The translations under genes were made by a program, and so were the position numbers. From NCBI RefSeq assembly GCF_035189165.1, contig NZ_CP045246.1, positions 3,038,001-3,102,000 on the forward strand: a DNA stretch of 64,000 nucleotides. The letters are read 5' to 3'. Of this stretch, positions 43,098 through 52,078 are shown piece by piece. Position 1 is the first letter of the stretch. Each line of letters opens with the position of its first letter. Below the pieces are notes generated by a model that ran no database searches, was not told the origin of the DNA, and was given only the letters and a program-made list of their open reading frames with translations. Source of the DNA: Arthrobacter sp. JZ12. Lineage in GTDB: Bacteria > Actinomycetota > Actinomycetes > Actinomycetales > Micrococcaceae.

Positions 43098-43141
43098 GCA
43101 GGACACTCCCCTAATGAGCGTGCATAAGGGGTGTGTCCTGC
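43098..43141. repeat. REP-like palindrome, copy 2
   Basis: GCAGGACACTCCCCT (43098-43112) pairs with AGGGGTGTGTCCTGC (43127-43141), 14 of 15 matching, loop 14 nt. It shares TTGATTT-N-GCAGGACAC-N-CCCC with the copy at 24681. Lies between the dioxygenase promoter and the end of the enolase-family gene. Confidence 0.7.
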
Positions 43142-43156
43142 CGGATCAATGTGGGG

Positions 43157-44227
43157 TTAGGGGTTGGTGAGCTTCAAACCCAGGCCTAATTGCCCGGTCA
43201 CCGACAGGCCAGCGTCCGTAACGCTCACCGGCGAGGGCCCGGCAAGGATGCCCAGCTCGCTGAAGCTCGCACCGTCGATCGCCTCGACCCACGCCGCTTC
43301 CGCCAGCGTGGAAGCCAGCTGCCCGGAAAGTTCCGGAAGCAGGTGCGGCGCCACGGCGATGCTGTTGGCCCGGGCCAGTTCCACGATCCGCCGGAACGGC
43401 GTAATCCCTCCCACGCGGACGATGTTCGGTTGGATGATGTCCACGGCGTCGGCCTCGATGAAGTCGCGGAATCGGTAGATGGTGTGCACGTTCTCACCGA
43501 GCGCGATCGGCACCGGGGAGGACTTCCGCAACCGGCGGTAGGCCGCCAGGTCGTCGGCCCGGATCGGCTCCTCGAGCCAGTGCAGCCCGTACTCGCCCAG
43601 CCGGTCCAGCGCGCGCAGGGTGGTGGGCAGGTCCCACCGCTGGTTCGCGTCGATCATCAGCGCCCGGTCGGGTCCGATCACCTCCCGCACCGCCGCAATG
43701 CGCTCGGCATCCTCACGCAGGTCCGGCTTGCCGACCTTGACCTTCACGGCCCGGCGGCCCTCGGCCACCCAGCGCTGTGCCTGGTCAACGAGCTCCTCGA
43801 GGCTGTAATGCAGATTCACTCCGGAGCCGTAAACAGGCACGACATCGCGACGGCGGCCCAGCAAGTCCGGCACCGAACAACCGGCCTGGCGCCCGGCCAG
43901 GTCCCAGAGGGCAAGGTCGACGCCGGCCATCGCGATAGTGGTCAGCCCGCCTCCACCTGCCTCGTGAAGGCGGACCCACAGCGGGTCCCACACCGCTTCC
44001 GGCTGTGCCGGCAGGCCCACGACAAACGGTGCAATGTCATGCTCAAGAAGTGCCAGTACAGCCTGCGGACCGATGGTGGGCGTCCAGGAGAAGCCGTGCC
44101 CCACCGCGCCGTCGTCCGCGGTGACGGTCGTGGCAAGGAAGTGGTTCTCGGGTACGTCGGCACCCCAGTGCCGGGCCAGCGGCACAGTGATAAGCCTCGC
44201 CTCGAACGCCGTGATCTTCGGGCTCAT
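43157..44227 (-). CDS. Enolase-superfamily enzyme, probable galactarolactone cycloisomerase or galactarate dehydratase
   Basis: 356 residues of the mandelate-racemase subgroup. Catalytic features: KVKVGK (base lysine), MIDANQRW (Asp), WLEEPI (Glu), ALGENVH (Glu) and VAPHLLPE (His). The neighbours decide the likely reaction: it overlaps KdgD by ATGA and follows a uronate-dehydrogenase-like gene, so it should turn galactaro-lactone or galactarate into 5-keto-4-deoxy-glucarate. Other acid-sugar dehydrations cannot be excluded from sequence alone. Confidence 0.85.
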   Translation of the reverse strand: MSPKITAFEARLITVPLARHWGADVPENHFLATTVTADDGAVGHGFSWTPTIGPQAVLALLEHDIAPFVVGLPAQPEAVWDPLWVRLHEAGGGGLTTIAMAGVDLALWDLAGRQAGCSVPDLLGRRRDVVPVYGSGVNLHYSLEELVDQAQRWVAEGRRAVKVKVGKPDLREDAERIAAVREVIGPDRALMIDANQRWDLPTTLRALDRLGEYGLHWLEEPIRADDLAAYRRLRKSSPVPIALGENVHTIYRFRDFIEADAVDIIQPNIVRVGGITPFRRIVELARANSIAVAPHLLPELSGQLASTLAEAAWVEAIDGASFSELGILAGPSPVSVTDAGLSVTGQLGLGLKLTNP

Positions 44228-45129
44228 GAACCCACGAGCTCCCGGCCTGCAGCGAGGATTCCCTTGAGCTCTACGAGCTGGGTTTCGCTCGGATCCACCA
44301 GCGGCGGGCGGACCGAGCCGGCGTCGAACCCGTCGAGGCGCAGGCCGGCCTTGATCAGCGAGACACCGAAGCCCGGTGTCTGGTCCCGAAGCCGGACCAG
44401 CGGCGCATAGAAGCCCTCCAGCAGGCGGAGCCGTGCTGCTTCATCGTTGTCGATATACGCCCGGTGATAGGCGGTAGCGATTTCGGGAGCCATGGCGAAA
44501 GCGGCGGAGGAGTACAGCGGCATGCCAAGCCCGCGGTAGGCTCCCTGGCTGAGCTCGGCCGTGAGCAGACCGTTGAAGAACTGGAAGTCCGTGCGGCCGG
44601 TGGCGGCAACCGCGGAGACGATTTCCTGGGCGAGGCCGACGTCGCCCACCCCGTCCTTGAAGCCGATCACCTTGGGGTTCGCGGCGAGGCGGGTGACGGC
44701 GTCCGTAGTAAAGGAGCCGTTGGCGCGGTGGTACATGATCACCGGCAGGCTGGACGCGGCTGCGACGTCCTCGACGTACGCCACCAGCCCGTCCGAGGGA
44801 CCCTTCACCAGGTACGGCGGGAGCACGAGCAGCGCATCCGCGCCCGATTGTTCCGCGGCCCGTGCCGCAGCCCGGGCATGGCCGAGCGGCCCGCCGGCAC
44901 CTGCGATGACGGGAACCCTGCCGTCAACGGCACGCACCGCGGTGCTTACTACGGCGCGGACCTCGTCGATGTCCAGGGCGTGGAACTCTCCCGTGCCGCA
45001 GGCGGGGAAGACACCGCCGGGGCCAAACTCGAGCCGCGATTCAATGTGCTCGCGCAGCTTGGCGGTGTCCACTGCACCGGACGGCGAAAAGGGTGTGACG
45101 GGGAAAAACAGCACTCCATCGAACTGCAT
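44224..45129 (-). CDS. kdgD: 5-dehydro-4-deoxyglucarate dehydratase
   Basis: 301 residues, DapA-like class I aldolase fold. The KdgD signature GVLFFPVTPFSPSG and FPACGTGEFHAL differs from DapA. The Schiff-base Lys is Lys158 (IGFKDG) and the catalytic Tyr is Tyr133 (IMYHR). It should decarboxylate and dehydrate 5-keto-4-deoxyglucarate to 2-oxoglutarate semialdehyde. The semialdehyde dehydrogenase needed next is not in the window. Confidence 0.9.
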   Translation of the reverse strand: MQFDGVLFFPVTPFSPSGAVDTAKLREHIESRLEFGPGGVFPACGTGEFHALDIDEVRAVVSTAVRAVDGRVPVIAGAGGPLGHARAAARAAEQSGADALLVLPPYLVKGPSDGLVAYVEDVAAASSLPVIMYHRANGSFTTDAVTRLAANPKVIGFKDGVGDVGLAQEIVSAVAATGRTDFQFFNGLLTAELSQGAYRGLGMPLYSSAAFAMAPEIATAYHRAYIDNDEAARLRLLEGFYAPLVRLRDQTPGFGVSLIKAGLRLDGFDAGSVRPPLVDPSETQLVELKGILAAGRELVGS

Positions 45130-45131
45130 GA

Positions 45132-46100
45132 TTACCTTGCTTCCTGGATTGCGGGGATTAAGAGAGGGTCTGCCGACTCCGGTATGGAGTCCACCAGCTC
45201 AGTGCGCCAGCTGCGGCGGGGCTCCCAACCGAGCAGGCGCCGCGCCTTGTCCACGGAGAAGGCGGGGCTGGAGCCGGTGAGGCCGGCAGCTAGAGGACCG
45301 GCGGACGGCAGGTACTGCGGGATTAGCTCGGAGAGCGGCTTCCGCGCCAGCGCATCGGCCGCCCCCACGAAGAATGTCTCAGCGTTAGGAATGCGGTCCA
45401 TCGACTGCAGAAGCACGTCGAGGAAGTCCGCCACATCCCGCGCGTCCACGTAGTTGAAGACAGCTGGCGCGGAGAGGGCGGGATCGTCGAGGCGCTCGCG
45501 CACAGTGTGCCCCTGCTGGGTTAGCGCTCCCTCCCATTCCTCGGGAGAGATGACATAGCAGGGCCGGAATGCCGCGTAGCGAAGCCGATCGCCCTGGGCA
45601 GCGGCGAACATCCGCATGGTCTCCTCGGCCAGCAGCTTCGATAGCGCGTACGCATTCCACGGCTTCGGAGTGGTCTCTTCATTCAGCGGGAAGGACTCGG
45701 GTACCCAGCCGGCCGGCGATCCGTAACCGAGCACGGTGGGACTGCTCGCGGTGATGATCCTGCCAACGCCCAGTTCAGTTGCCGCCGCCATCACCGCGAA
45801 GGCGAGGCGGCAGTTGGTCTGCAGGATGACGTCCTCGGGGGCGCTGAACGGTACGGCGATGGCAGCCAGGTGGACGACGGCGTCGGGAGCGCAGGCTGCT
45901 ATGACGCGGTGAGCTTCGCCCTCCGCCAGCAGATCCGCGGCTTCCTGGCGGATTCCGGCCGGGAACGCGCCGTCGTGGACGGGCGCCCGGTCTACGGAGA
46001 CGACGTCGTACCCCGCCTCTGCGAGGCCCGTCACCACGCTGCGGCCCAGCCGGCCGGATCCGCCCGTGACGAGGACGGTGGTCTGTGCGCGCTCAGCCAC
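45132..46100 (-). CDS. NAD-dependent epimerase/dehydratase family protein, probable uronate dehydrogenase
   Basis: 322 residues, extended SDR. The Rossmann loop is VTGGSGRLGRSVV and the active site is YALSK, preceded by Ser in ASSPTVLG. It is 2 bp upstream of kdgD and overlaps the upstream dehydrogenase by 8 bp. In that position it likely oxidises galacturonate to galactaro-lactone, though it is longer than the well known 265-residue Udh enzymes, so it may act on another uronate. Confidence 0.82.
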   Translation of the reverse strand: MAERAQTTVLVTGGSGRLGRSVVTGLAEAGYDVVSVDRAPVHDGAFPAGIRQEAADLLAEGEAHRVIAACAPDAVVHLAAIAVPFSAPEDVILQTNCRLAFAVMAAATELGVGRIITASSPTVLGYGSPAGWVPESFPLNEETTPKPWNAYALSKLLAEETMRMFAAAQGDRLRYAAFRPCYVISPEEWEGALTQQGHTVRERLDDPALSAPAVFNYVDARDVADFLDVLLQSMDRIPNAETFFVGAADALARKPLSELIPQYLPSAGPLAAGLTGSSPAFSVDKARRLLGWEPRRSWRTELVDSIPESADPLLIPAIQEAR

Positions 46101-47502
46101 GACGCACCTGCCTGTCCTGAGCGAGGTCTGCGCCGAGGTCTAGCTCCGTGATACGCACGGGAAGGTCGGACTCGAGCGAAGCATTGCCTGCAATTCCAAC
46201 TGCGACCGCGCGGAGACCGTCAAGGTAGCCGGACGGCCGGCCGAGCGGGTCATCGCCCGGGCCCTCGAAGAGGTCGGTGAGCAGGAGTGCGTCGCCGCCG
46301 CCATGCCCGCCTTCGCCGTTCACGATCGGCACCTCGACCGCCTCCTCCCAGTGGCGCTGGAGGACCAGCCGCTCGCCGTTCACGCGGACGGCGTCTTCCT
46401 CCTCGATGGGCGTGGCGCTGGGATCGACCACGTTCTTCTTGTCGGTGCTGGCCGACACCGCGGCGCGCTCCACGACCTCGAGCTCAACCCGCCCTGCGGT
46501 TCCATTGACCGCCACCCGGTAACCCTCCCAGGGGCTGTGTGCATTGAGCGAGTAGCTCAGCGTGGGACCGGACCGGTAGTCGACCACCAGAGCCAGGTTG
46601 TCCTCGATCGTGATACCGGAGGCGAAGACGTCGAGGTCCCGCTGGTAGCCGTCGTGGTGTTCGTTGGCGTAGTAGAGGTCGTTGAGCTTGCTGTCCTCGC
46701 GCAGGTCGAGGGCGAAAGGATCATCGTTCGCGGAGTCGGTGGTGCCTCGCTCCGGACGGTCGGACAGGCCGCGGTCGGCCGCGTTCCGGTCGCCGTAGAA
46801 CTTCAGGCCGCCGCTGGCGAACACCCGCTCGGGGACGTCATCGATCCACCAGTTCACGAGGTCGAAGTGGTGGGACGCCTTGTGGATCAGGAGCCCACCG
46901 GAGTTCTTCTTCTGCCGGTGCCACCGGCGGAAGTAGTCCGCGCCGTGGACAGTGTCGAGCATCCAGCTGAAGTCGATCGACGTGACGGTGCCGATGGCAC
47001 CGCTCTGGATGATTTCCTTCAGCGCGCTGTTGCGCGGCGAGTAGCGGTAGTTGAAGGTGACGACGACGTCGCGCCCGGTCCGCTCGATCGCCTCACAGAT
47101 ACGGCGGCAGCCTTCGGCATTGATGGTGAGCGGCTTTTCGACGACGACGTCGGCTCCCGCCTCCAGCGCCTCGACGATGTAGTCGGCGTGGGTGAAGTCG
47201 GGGGTGGTCACGATGACGCGGTCGATGCTGTTGTCCCGGATGTAAGGGGTCAGGTCCGCCGGGAGGAAGCTGTCTACCTGTGTGGACGGGGACAGTTCAG
47301 ACGCGAGGCCGAGGTAGTAGTCCACCCGTCCCGGATTCGTGTCGCTGATGGCGACCAACTCTGCTGAGGCGGCATGATCACCAAGGGCTGCGCGGACATA
47401 CATCTCGGCACGTGAGCCCGTGCCGATCAGCGCCAGCCTGTTCCGTTTGGCGTCCACGGCGGAAGACTCTTCCGTGGCAAGGGCTTGCGGGGCGGTGCTC
47501 AT
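46093..47502 (-). CDS. Gfo/Idh/MocA family oxidoreductase
   Basis: 469 residues, longer than most of the family. Rossmann NRLALIGTGSRAEMYVRAAL; VVVEKPLTI with Glu-Lys-Pro; KASHHFDLVNWWIDD in the substrate domain. The extra length lies in a loop with YGDRNAADRGLSDRPERG. First gene of the oxidative uronate operon, directly downstream of two LacI-type operators. A clear ribosome site (AAGGAG) precedes the ATG. Substrate unknown; perhaps a modified or unsaturated galacturonate. Confidence 0.87.
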   Translation of the reverse strand: MSTAPQALATEESSAVDAKRNRLALIGTGSRAEMYVRAALGDHAASAELVAISDTNPGRVDYYLGLASELSPSTQVDSFLPADLTPYIRDNSIDRVIVTTPDFTHADYIVEALEAGADVVVEKPLTINAEGCRRICEAIERTGRDVVVTFNYRYSPRNSALKEIIQSGAIGTVTSIDFSWMLDTVHGADYFRRWHRQKKNSGGLLIHKASHHFDLVNWWIDDVPERVFASGGLKFYGDRNAADRGLSDRPERGTTDSANDDPFALDLREDSKLNDLYYANEHHDGYQRDLDVFASGITIEDNLALVVDYRSGPTLSYSLNAHSPWEGYRVAVNGTAGRVELEVVERAAVSASTDKKNVVDPSATPIEEEDAVRVNGERLVLQRHWEEAVEVPIVNGEGGHGGGDALLLTDLFEGPGDDPLGRPSGYLDGLRAVAVGIAGNASLESDLPVRITELDLGADLAQDRQVRRG

Positions 47503-47556
47503 GGGGCTCCTTCGGTTCCCGGCATCGTCGATGATGAGACACCGTTGGGAAGATTC

Positions 47557-47628
47557 GGAAACGTTTTGAGAAAACGTTTTCTGGAAAAGGTTATATGCTT
47601 TGTATCAACAGATCGGCGCAGCAGTCAA
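47557..47628 (-). promoter_or_regulatory. Divergent promoter region with LacI operators
   Basis: On the minus strand: -35 TTGACT (47628-47623), 18 bp, -10 TACAAA (47604-47599), then operator GAAAACGTTTTC (47570-47581) and, next to it, an imperfect copy around 47557-47568 (GGAAACGTTTTG). It controls the operon at 47502 and perhaps the LacI gene at 47673. Confidence 0.72.
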
Positions 47629-47672
47629 CCATGTTCTGCGGGTAGCGTCGATCCCCATCCGAGCGAGGAAAG

Positions 47673-48686
47673 ATGGCCAGGAAAGCAGCCAACCGAAGGG
47701 TCGGCATAACCGACGTGGCAAAGCGCGCAGGGGTCTCGCTGGCCACGGTCTCGCGGGTCATGAACGGAAACTTCTCGGTGGATCCGGACATCGCGGCCCG
47801 TGTGAAGGCAGCCGCGGCAGAGCTGAATTACCAGCCAAACGCCGTCGGGCGCAGCCTTGCCCTCGGCAAGACAGACACCATCGGTGTGGTCGTCCCCGAC
47901 CTTGCGAACCCGACCTTCCAGGGGATGCTCCGCGGCGTAAGCCGGGCAGCGGCACAGAACGGTTATCGGGTGCTGATTGCCGACTCCTCCGAGGTTTCCA
48001 GCGAGGAGTCGATCCTGGCGGGTGAGGCACGGAGGCGCTGTGACGGCGTCGTGCTGTGTGCGCCGCGTATGAATGACGCGGAACTGGAGGCGCTGCTCCC
48101 CTCCCTGCGGCCGCTGGTGCTGGTCAACCGGACCTCGCCGGATCCGGGCACACCCAGCCTGATCGTTGACTACGGCCAGGGGATCCAGGACCTCGCGCGG
48201 CACCTGGTGGAGCTGGGACACCAGAAGCTTGCATTCCTTGCCGGTCCTGAGCGAAGCGTATCCAATGAGGCCCGCCTGCTCGGACTGGAGAAGTTCCGCG
48301 TGGACAACCCTGCAATCGACCTGACCATCCTGCCCGGCGGCTCCAACTTCGAGGCCGGTCACGGATCGGTGGACGCCGTTCTGGATAGCGGCGTGACCGG
48401 CGTGCTCGCGTTCAACGACCTCGTTGCGATGGGCCTGCTGAGCGGACTGCATGAGCGGGGCCTCGACGTTCCGGGCGACATTTCCGTCACCGGGTTCGAC
48501 GATATTCCGTTCGCCAACTTCACCACGCCGCCGCTCACTACCGCAGCTGTGCCGATCACCGAGATCGGTGAGCAGGCCTGGCACGAGATGCACCGACTGC
48601 TCGGCAACGGCGAAGGCGCGCCCGCCCATTCCACCTTCCAGCCGGAGCTTCGGCAGCGCGGGACTACCGGAGCCGCCCGACAGTAG
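47673..48686 (+). CDS. LacI family regulator of the pectin island
   Basis: 337 residues. HTH VGITDVAKRAGVSLATVSRVM, hinge PNAVGRSLALG, effector domain with IGVVVPDLANPTF and TGFDDIPFANFTTPPLT. It sits between two promoters bearing the GAAAACGTTTTC operator (47570 and 48726), and the same operator precedes the ABC operon at 33605. It is therefore the best candidate for the island-wide repressor; a galacturonate derivative as inducer is inference. Confidence 0.92.
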   Translation: MARKAANRRVGITDVAKRAGVSLATVSRVMNGNFSVDPDIAARVKAAAAELNYQPNAVGRSLALGKTDTIGVVVPDLANPTFQGMLRGVSRAAAQNGYRVLIADSSEVSSEESILAGEARRRCDGVVLCAPRMNDAELEALLPSLRPLVLVNRTSPDPGTPSLIVDYGQGIQDLARHLVELGHQKLAFLAGPERSVSNEARLLGLEKFRVDNPAIDLTILPGGSNFEAGHGSVDAVLDSGVTGVLAFNDLVAMGLLSGLHERGLDVPGDISVTGFDDIPFANFTTPPLTTAAVPITEIGEQAWHEMHRLLGNGEGAPAHSTFQPELRQRGTTGAARQ

Positions 48687-48714
48687 CACAGCCCGGCCCG
48701 CTGCAGTCGCCCTG

Positions 48715-48744
48715 TTGACATTCGAGAAAACGTTTTCCTAGAGT
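48715..48744 (+). promoter_or_regulatory. Pectate lyase promoter with operator inside the spacer
   Basis: -35 TTGACA (48715-48720), 18 bp, -10 TAGAGT (48739-48744). The palindrome GAAAACGTTTTC fills 48726-48737 within the spacer, a position expected to give tight repression. Confidence 0.85.
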
Positions 48745-48827
48745 GGCTCCACCGGGGGCGGCCCTCGTCGAGGCGCTGCCAAGAAAGCTTTCGAACCTTC
48801 ACTTCCATCTCAATGAGGAGAAACTCA

Positions 48828-50192
48828 GTGAGTTTGATTCGCCCTGCCCTTGCGCTTTTCTGCACGGCCGCGCTGGCCGCAACTGCCGCCCCGCCGGTCG
48901 CCGCGGCTCCACCATCCCATGCCGCACCGCCGTCCTTTCAAGCGTCCGGTCCCCTGGAGCAGCAGACCCTTCCAGCAGGGGACGGCTGGGGTTCCGCCGG
49001 CAATGGAACCACCGGCGGTGCCGGCGCTGCCGCGCACCGGATTTACGACGTCGACACCCGCGCCGAACTGAAGTCCGCCTTCGCCGAAGCAGGGGACGAG
49101 AAAAAGATCATCCGCGTTCACGGTGAATTGCTCGGCAACGCGGACGACGCCGGCAGCCCCCTCTCCTGCGACGACTATGCGGCGGGCACGGGCTACTCGA
49201 TCGACGCCTACCTCGCTGCGTACAGCCCGGAGACCTGGGGGTGGGACCGCGAACCCGAGGGCGAACTCGAAGACGCGCGGAACCGCGCAGCCCAGAAGCA
49301 GCGGGCAACGATGCTCGTCGACGTACCGAGCAACACCACAATTGTTGGCGCCACCTCGGACGCCACACTGAACGGACTCTCGCTGCGTATCAGCGGTGAA
49401 ACGAACGTCATTGTGCGAAACCTGCACCACAAGGGAGTCATCGACTGCTTCCCCCAGTGGGACCCCACCGACGGCAGCTCGGGCAACTGGAACAGCGAAT
49501 ACGACATGGTCCAGATCATCAACGGCACCACCAACGTCTGGATGGACCACAACTCCTACACCGATGATCCCTATTACGACGACGAGGCCCCCGTCTACTT
49601 TGGCCGCCTGTTCCAGCAGCACGACGGCGCAATCGACATGACCAACGGCTCTGACCTGATCACCGTGTCCTACAACCGGTTTGCGGACCGGGACAAGCTC
49701 ATGCTGATCGGATCCACCGACTCCCCCGGCCGCGGCGACCCGGGAAAGCTTCGCATCACCCTGCACCACAACGAGTTCATCAACGTGGGCCAGCGCGCCC
49801 CGCGCCTGAGGTTCGGCCAGGTCGACGCCTACAACAACCACTTCGTGGTCAACGACGAGTCGCGGATCCCATACCAGTACAGCCTCGGCGCAGGCTTCGA
49901 TTCCCACCTCTGGGCTGAAGCGAACGCGTTCTCGCTGACTTCGGACATCGATCCTTCGGAGATCATCGCCCACTGGAAGGGAACGCGCATCACAACGATC
50001 GACAACACGATCAACGGCAAGGTGGTGGACCTGCGCGAGGCGTACAACGCGAGCGCTCCTGCCGATAAGCAGTTGGCCGAAGACACCTCCTGGCAGCCCG
50101 TCCTGCGCACGCTGGTCCATCCCGCCCAGGCCGTGCCGTCCATCCTGAAGGGCAATGTGGGACCGGTGTTCACAGCGGAGGGTAGCGAGTGA
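48828..50192 (+). CDS. Secreted pectate lyase (PL1)
   Basis: 454 residues. The signal peptide runs through LALFCTAALAATAAPPVAAA. The beta-helix shows NTTIVGATSDATLNG, NVIVRNLHHKGVIDCFPQWD and MDHNSYTD (calcium-binding Asp residues), and the catalytic Arg is in QRAPRLRFG (Arg323). It cleaves polygalacturonate by beta-elimination with calcium. GTG 48828 with GAGGAGA 7 bp ahead is preferred to ATG 48813. Its stop overlaps the next gene (GTGA), so both secreted pectinases are coupled. Confidence 0.92.
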   Translation: MSLIRPALALFCTAALAATAAPPVAAAPPSHAAPPSFQASGPLEQQTLPAGDGWGSAGNGTTGGAGAAAHRIYDVDTRAELKSAFAEAGDEKKIIRVHGELLGNADDAGSPLSCDDYAAGTGYSIDAYLAAYSPETWGWDREPEGELEDARNRAAQKQRATMLVDVPSNTTIVGATSDATLNGLSLRISGETNVIVRNLHHKGVIDCFPQWDPTDGSSGNWNSEYDMVQIINGTTNVWMDHNSYTDDPYYDDEAPVYFGRLFQQHDGAIDMTNGSDLITVSYNRFADRDKLMLIGSTDSPGRGDPGKLRITLHHNEFINVGQRAPRLRFGQVDAYNNHFVVNDESRIPYQYSLGAGFDSHLWAEANAFSLTSDIDPSEIIAHWKGTRITTIDNTINGKVVDLREAYNASAPADKQLAEDTSWQPVLRTLVHPAQAVPSILKGNVGPVFTAEGSE

Positions 50193-52057
50193 AGCGGGCG
50201 CACACCGTCAGTCGAAGGACGGTCCTGACAGGTATCACCGGGGCCGCCGGAATACTGGCACTTGGAGCCTCGCCCGCCGCGGCGTTGCAACCCATGCAGG
50301 CAACACCGGGCGCCGGTCAACCGACCCTGCACGTAGTGGGAGATTCCACCGCGTCGACGTACGCTCATCGGGAACTGCCCCGGGCGGGCTGGGGACAGGC
50401 CCTCCCGCTTGCCCTCAATTCCGGCAGCCGGGTAGTGAACATTGCGCTCTCGGGCGCCTCTTCGAAGAGCTATACGGACTCGGGTCTGGCAGCGGAGGCT
50501 CTTTCGCTCCTCGCACCAGGCGACTATCTCCTTATCTCGTTCGGCCACAATGACGAGAAGGTCACTGACCCCGCCCGGGGCACGCTGCCGGGAAGCACCT
50601 ATAAGGAATACCTTCGGGGTTTCATCGACGGTGCCCGTGCTGCCGGAGCTCTTCCCATCCTTGTGACTCCGGTGGAACGGCGCAGGTTCGACCCGGCGGG
50701 CAACGCCCGCAGAAGCCATGGGCAGTATCCGGCCGCCATGCGGGAGCTTGCTTCCGCAACCGGCACTCCGCTGATCGACCTGGAGGAGCAGTCCCTGACC
50801 CTGTGGCAGGAACTCGGGCCTGAGGGGACCAGGAGCATGTTCCTTCACGCCGCCCCGGGAGAGTTCCAGCAGTACCCGGATGGCGTCGAGGACAACACGC
50901 ATTTCCGCGCGGAGGGAGCGCTGGCTGTCGCCGGACTTGTAGCCCATGGTCTACAGGAGCTCGGGTTCGCCTCAGCCAGGCCCGCCTTCCGAGGTGTGGA
51001 CGCCGAGAGCCTGTTCGCAGGGATCTTCTGGCCTTCGGAGCGCCCGCTGGATCAGCCGGTGGTTCTGGATGTGGGTCCCGGTGCCCGGTTCTCCAGTGTG
51101 CAGGCGGCAGTCGACGCCGTTCCCGAGAATGCGGGTACCCGCCATGAGATCCGGATAGCGCCGGGCGAATACCGCGAGCTGATCCTGGTACCCCGGAGCA
51201 AGCCGCTGGTGAGCTTCCGCGGGACCGGCAGTTCGTCTTCGGATGTCGTGCTCGTCTACAACAACGCCTCTGGAACGTCGAAGCCCGACGGGTCGGGCAC
51301 CTACGGGACTAGCGGAAGCGCTTCGGTCAGGATCGACGCTTCCGATTTCGAAGCCCGCAACTTGACCTTCAGCAATGATTTTGATGAGGCCGCAAATGCC
51401 CACATCCGAAACCGCCAGGCAGTAGCGCTGCATGTCACAGGCGACCGCTGCGTCTTCAACGGTGTTCGGGTACTGGGGAACCAGGATTCGCTGCTGGTCA
51501 ATACGCCGAACGCTTCCACGGTGTCGCGGCACTTCTTTGTGGACAGCTACGTGGAAGGAGACGTTGACTTCATCTTCGGGCGGGCCACGGCGGTCTTCCA
51601 GCGCTGCGTCATCCAGTCACTGAATCGGGGCTCCTCATCCAACAACGGATATGTCACTGCAGGGAGTATCAACCAGGTGTTCCCGTTCGGTTACCTCTTC
51701 GACCAGTGTCGGTTTGAGTCGGCGGCCGCCCGGGCCACCGTGTATCTGGGACGGCCGTGGCACCCCAGCGGTGATCCCCAGGCGATTGCCCAGGTTCTTG
51801 TGCGGGACAGTCACCTCGGCGCCCATATCAAGAGCGCGCCCTGGACTGATATGAGCGGCTTCTCCTGGCGGGACGCGCGATTCCACGAATTCCACAACAG
51901 CGGACCGGGATCGGCCCATTCCCCTGACCGCCCCCAGATGACAGTGGCACAAGCGGCGGGCTTCACGGCGAGTCACTACCTGCGGGGCCCGGACTGGTGG
52001 CAACCGCAGCTCGCCGACACCGCCGCAGACACCACAATTCCTCCGGCGGGACGCTGA
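50189..52057 (+). CDS. Secreted fusion: rhamnogalacturonan acetylesterase-like SGNH domain plus pectin methylesterase (CE8)
   Basis: 622 residues. A Tat signal (SRRTVLTG, then a hydrophobic run) leads to an SGNH domain: VVGDSTAST (Ser53), FGHNDEK (Asn121) and DNTHF (Asp235, His238), in the style of CE12 rhamnogalacturonan acetylesterases. From about 290 a CE8 beta-helix follows: Gln410 (NRQAVALH), QD at 432-433, VDFIFG with Asp460 and YLGRPW with Arg522. Both catalytic sets look intact. It should remove acetyl and methyl esters so the adjacent lyase can act. Confidence 0.9.
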   Translation: MKRAHTVSRRTVLTGITGAAGILALGASPAAALQPMQATPGAGQPTLHVVGDSTASTYAHRELPRAGWGQALPLALNSGSRVVNIALSGASSKSYTDSGLAAEALSLLAPGDYLLISFGHNDEKVTDPARGTLPGSTYKEYLRGFIDGARAAGALPILVTPVERRRFDPAGNARRSHGQYPAAMRELASATGTPLIDLEEQSLTLWQELGPEGTRSMFLHAAPGEFQQYPDGVEDNTHFRAEGALAVAGLVAHGLQELGFASARPAFRGVDAESLFAGIFWPSERPLDQPVVLDVGPGARFSSVQAAVDAVPENAGTRHEIRIAPGEYRELILVPRSKPLVSFRGTGSSSSDVVLVYNNASGTSKPDGSGTYGTSGSASVRIDASDFEARNLTFSNDFDEAANAHIRNRQAVALHVTGDRCVFNGVRVLGNQDSLLVNTPNASTVSRHFFVDSYVEGDVDFIFGRATAVFQRCVIQSLNRGSSSNNGYVTAGSINQVFPFGYLFDQCRFESAAARATVYLGRPWHPSGDPQAIAQVLVRDSHLGAHIKSAPWTDMSGFSWRDARFHEFHNSGPGSAHSPDRPQMTVAQAAGFTASHYLRGPDWWQPQLADTAADTTIPPAGR

Positions 52058-52078
52058 CCCCGAGTTGCTTAAAAAAGC

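Noticed and set aside
48825..50120. 431-codon minus-strand frame over the pectate lyase
   Set aside because: Antisense to a PL1 gene with intact catalytic motifs.
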